Source: an uncultured bacterium
Lineage (GTDB): Bacteria > Bacillota > Clostridia > Lachnospirales > Lachnospiraceae
Reading direction: 5' to 3'
NCBI GenBank assembly: GCA_948467735.1
Contig: CAOKFN010000091.1
Location: 1-5,867 of the forward strand
Length of the DNA: 5,867 nt
Below the pieces are notes generated by a model. It was not told the origin of the DNA and ran no database searches. It worked only from the letters and a program-made list of their open reading frames with translations. A program made the translations under genes and the position numbers. The first letter of the stretch is position 1, and each line of letters starts with the position of its first letter. Positions 5,797-5,867 of the stretch are shown piece by piece.

Positions 5797-5867
5797 GTTG
5801 CCAGAGAGAACAACACAGCACCTTGACAAATAAACAGCATCACAGCCCTGAAAATTCCAAAAAGAGA
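5797..5867 (+). other. Probable rRNA operon leader with boxA-like stretch
   Basis: The leader runs from the P2 start to the window end. CCTTGACAAATAAACAG (5821-5837) resembles the conserved CTTTGAAAACTGAACA-type leader sequence (boxA region) found ahead of 16S genes in Firmicutes, which binds Nus antitermination factors. The start of 16S rRNA, with its AGAGTTTGAT motif, is not reached. A tRNA cluster downstream is the main alternative. Confidence 0.5.

Noticed and set aside
5823..5851. Third TTGACA as a further promoter
   Set aside because: No -10-like hexamer lies 16-19 nt downstream (the sequence there is CCCTGA). The TTGACA fits better as part of the leader boxA-like stretch.

Overview
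The window looks like chromosomal DNA of a moderately GC-rich Clostridia bacterium, most likely Lachnospiraceae. The evidence is the gene order ybaB-recR (normally following dnaX), strong AGGAGG-type ribosome binding sites, a DUF5711-type protein beside a LysM membrane protein and a CvpA-like protein, and tandem A-rich rRNA-type promoters at the end. All genes are on the plus strand. The species cannot be named from the sequence.

Region 1 (1-2099) is a recombination/housekeeping block. ybaB (nucleoid-associated protein) overlaps recR (RecFOR repair) by one base. After a 45-nt gap comes galM (aldose 1-epimerase). A 23-bp element with a palindromic core occurs twice, upstream of ybaB and between recR and galM, each time leading into the next gene's ribosome binding site.

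Region 2 (2100-5240) is a cell-envelope block of three membrane proteins. The first has a cytoplasmic domain, one membrane span, a Pro/Thr/Glu repeat stalk and a C-terminal LysM domain. The second is a single-span protein with a large, probably propeller-like outer domain (DUF5711 type). The third is a four-span CvpA-like protein. The first gene is preceded by a striking inverted repeat that would fold over its whole Shine-Dalgarno sequence in read-through mRNA, while an extended -10 promoter lies in the loop. The second gene has its own extended -10 promoter overlapping the end of the first. This moves both start codons downstream of the longest reading frames. The third gene follows the second by 15 nt and is probably co-transcribed.

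Region 3 (5241-5867) holds no gene I can support. It contains about 400 nt of non-coding DNA with several competing RNA stems, then two strong tandem promoters (TTGACA/TATAAT and TTGACA/TATGAT) with A-rich upstream tracts, and a leader with a boxA-like stretch. This is the usual front end of an rRNA operon; the 16S gene itself is outside the window.

Most of this is ordinary core genome. The items most worth a second look are the ribosome-site hairpin with embedded promoter at 2162-2216, the uncharacterised cytoplasmic domain of the LysM protein, and the possibility that the three envelope proteins form one functional unit.
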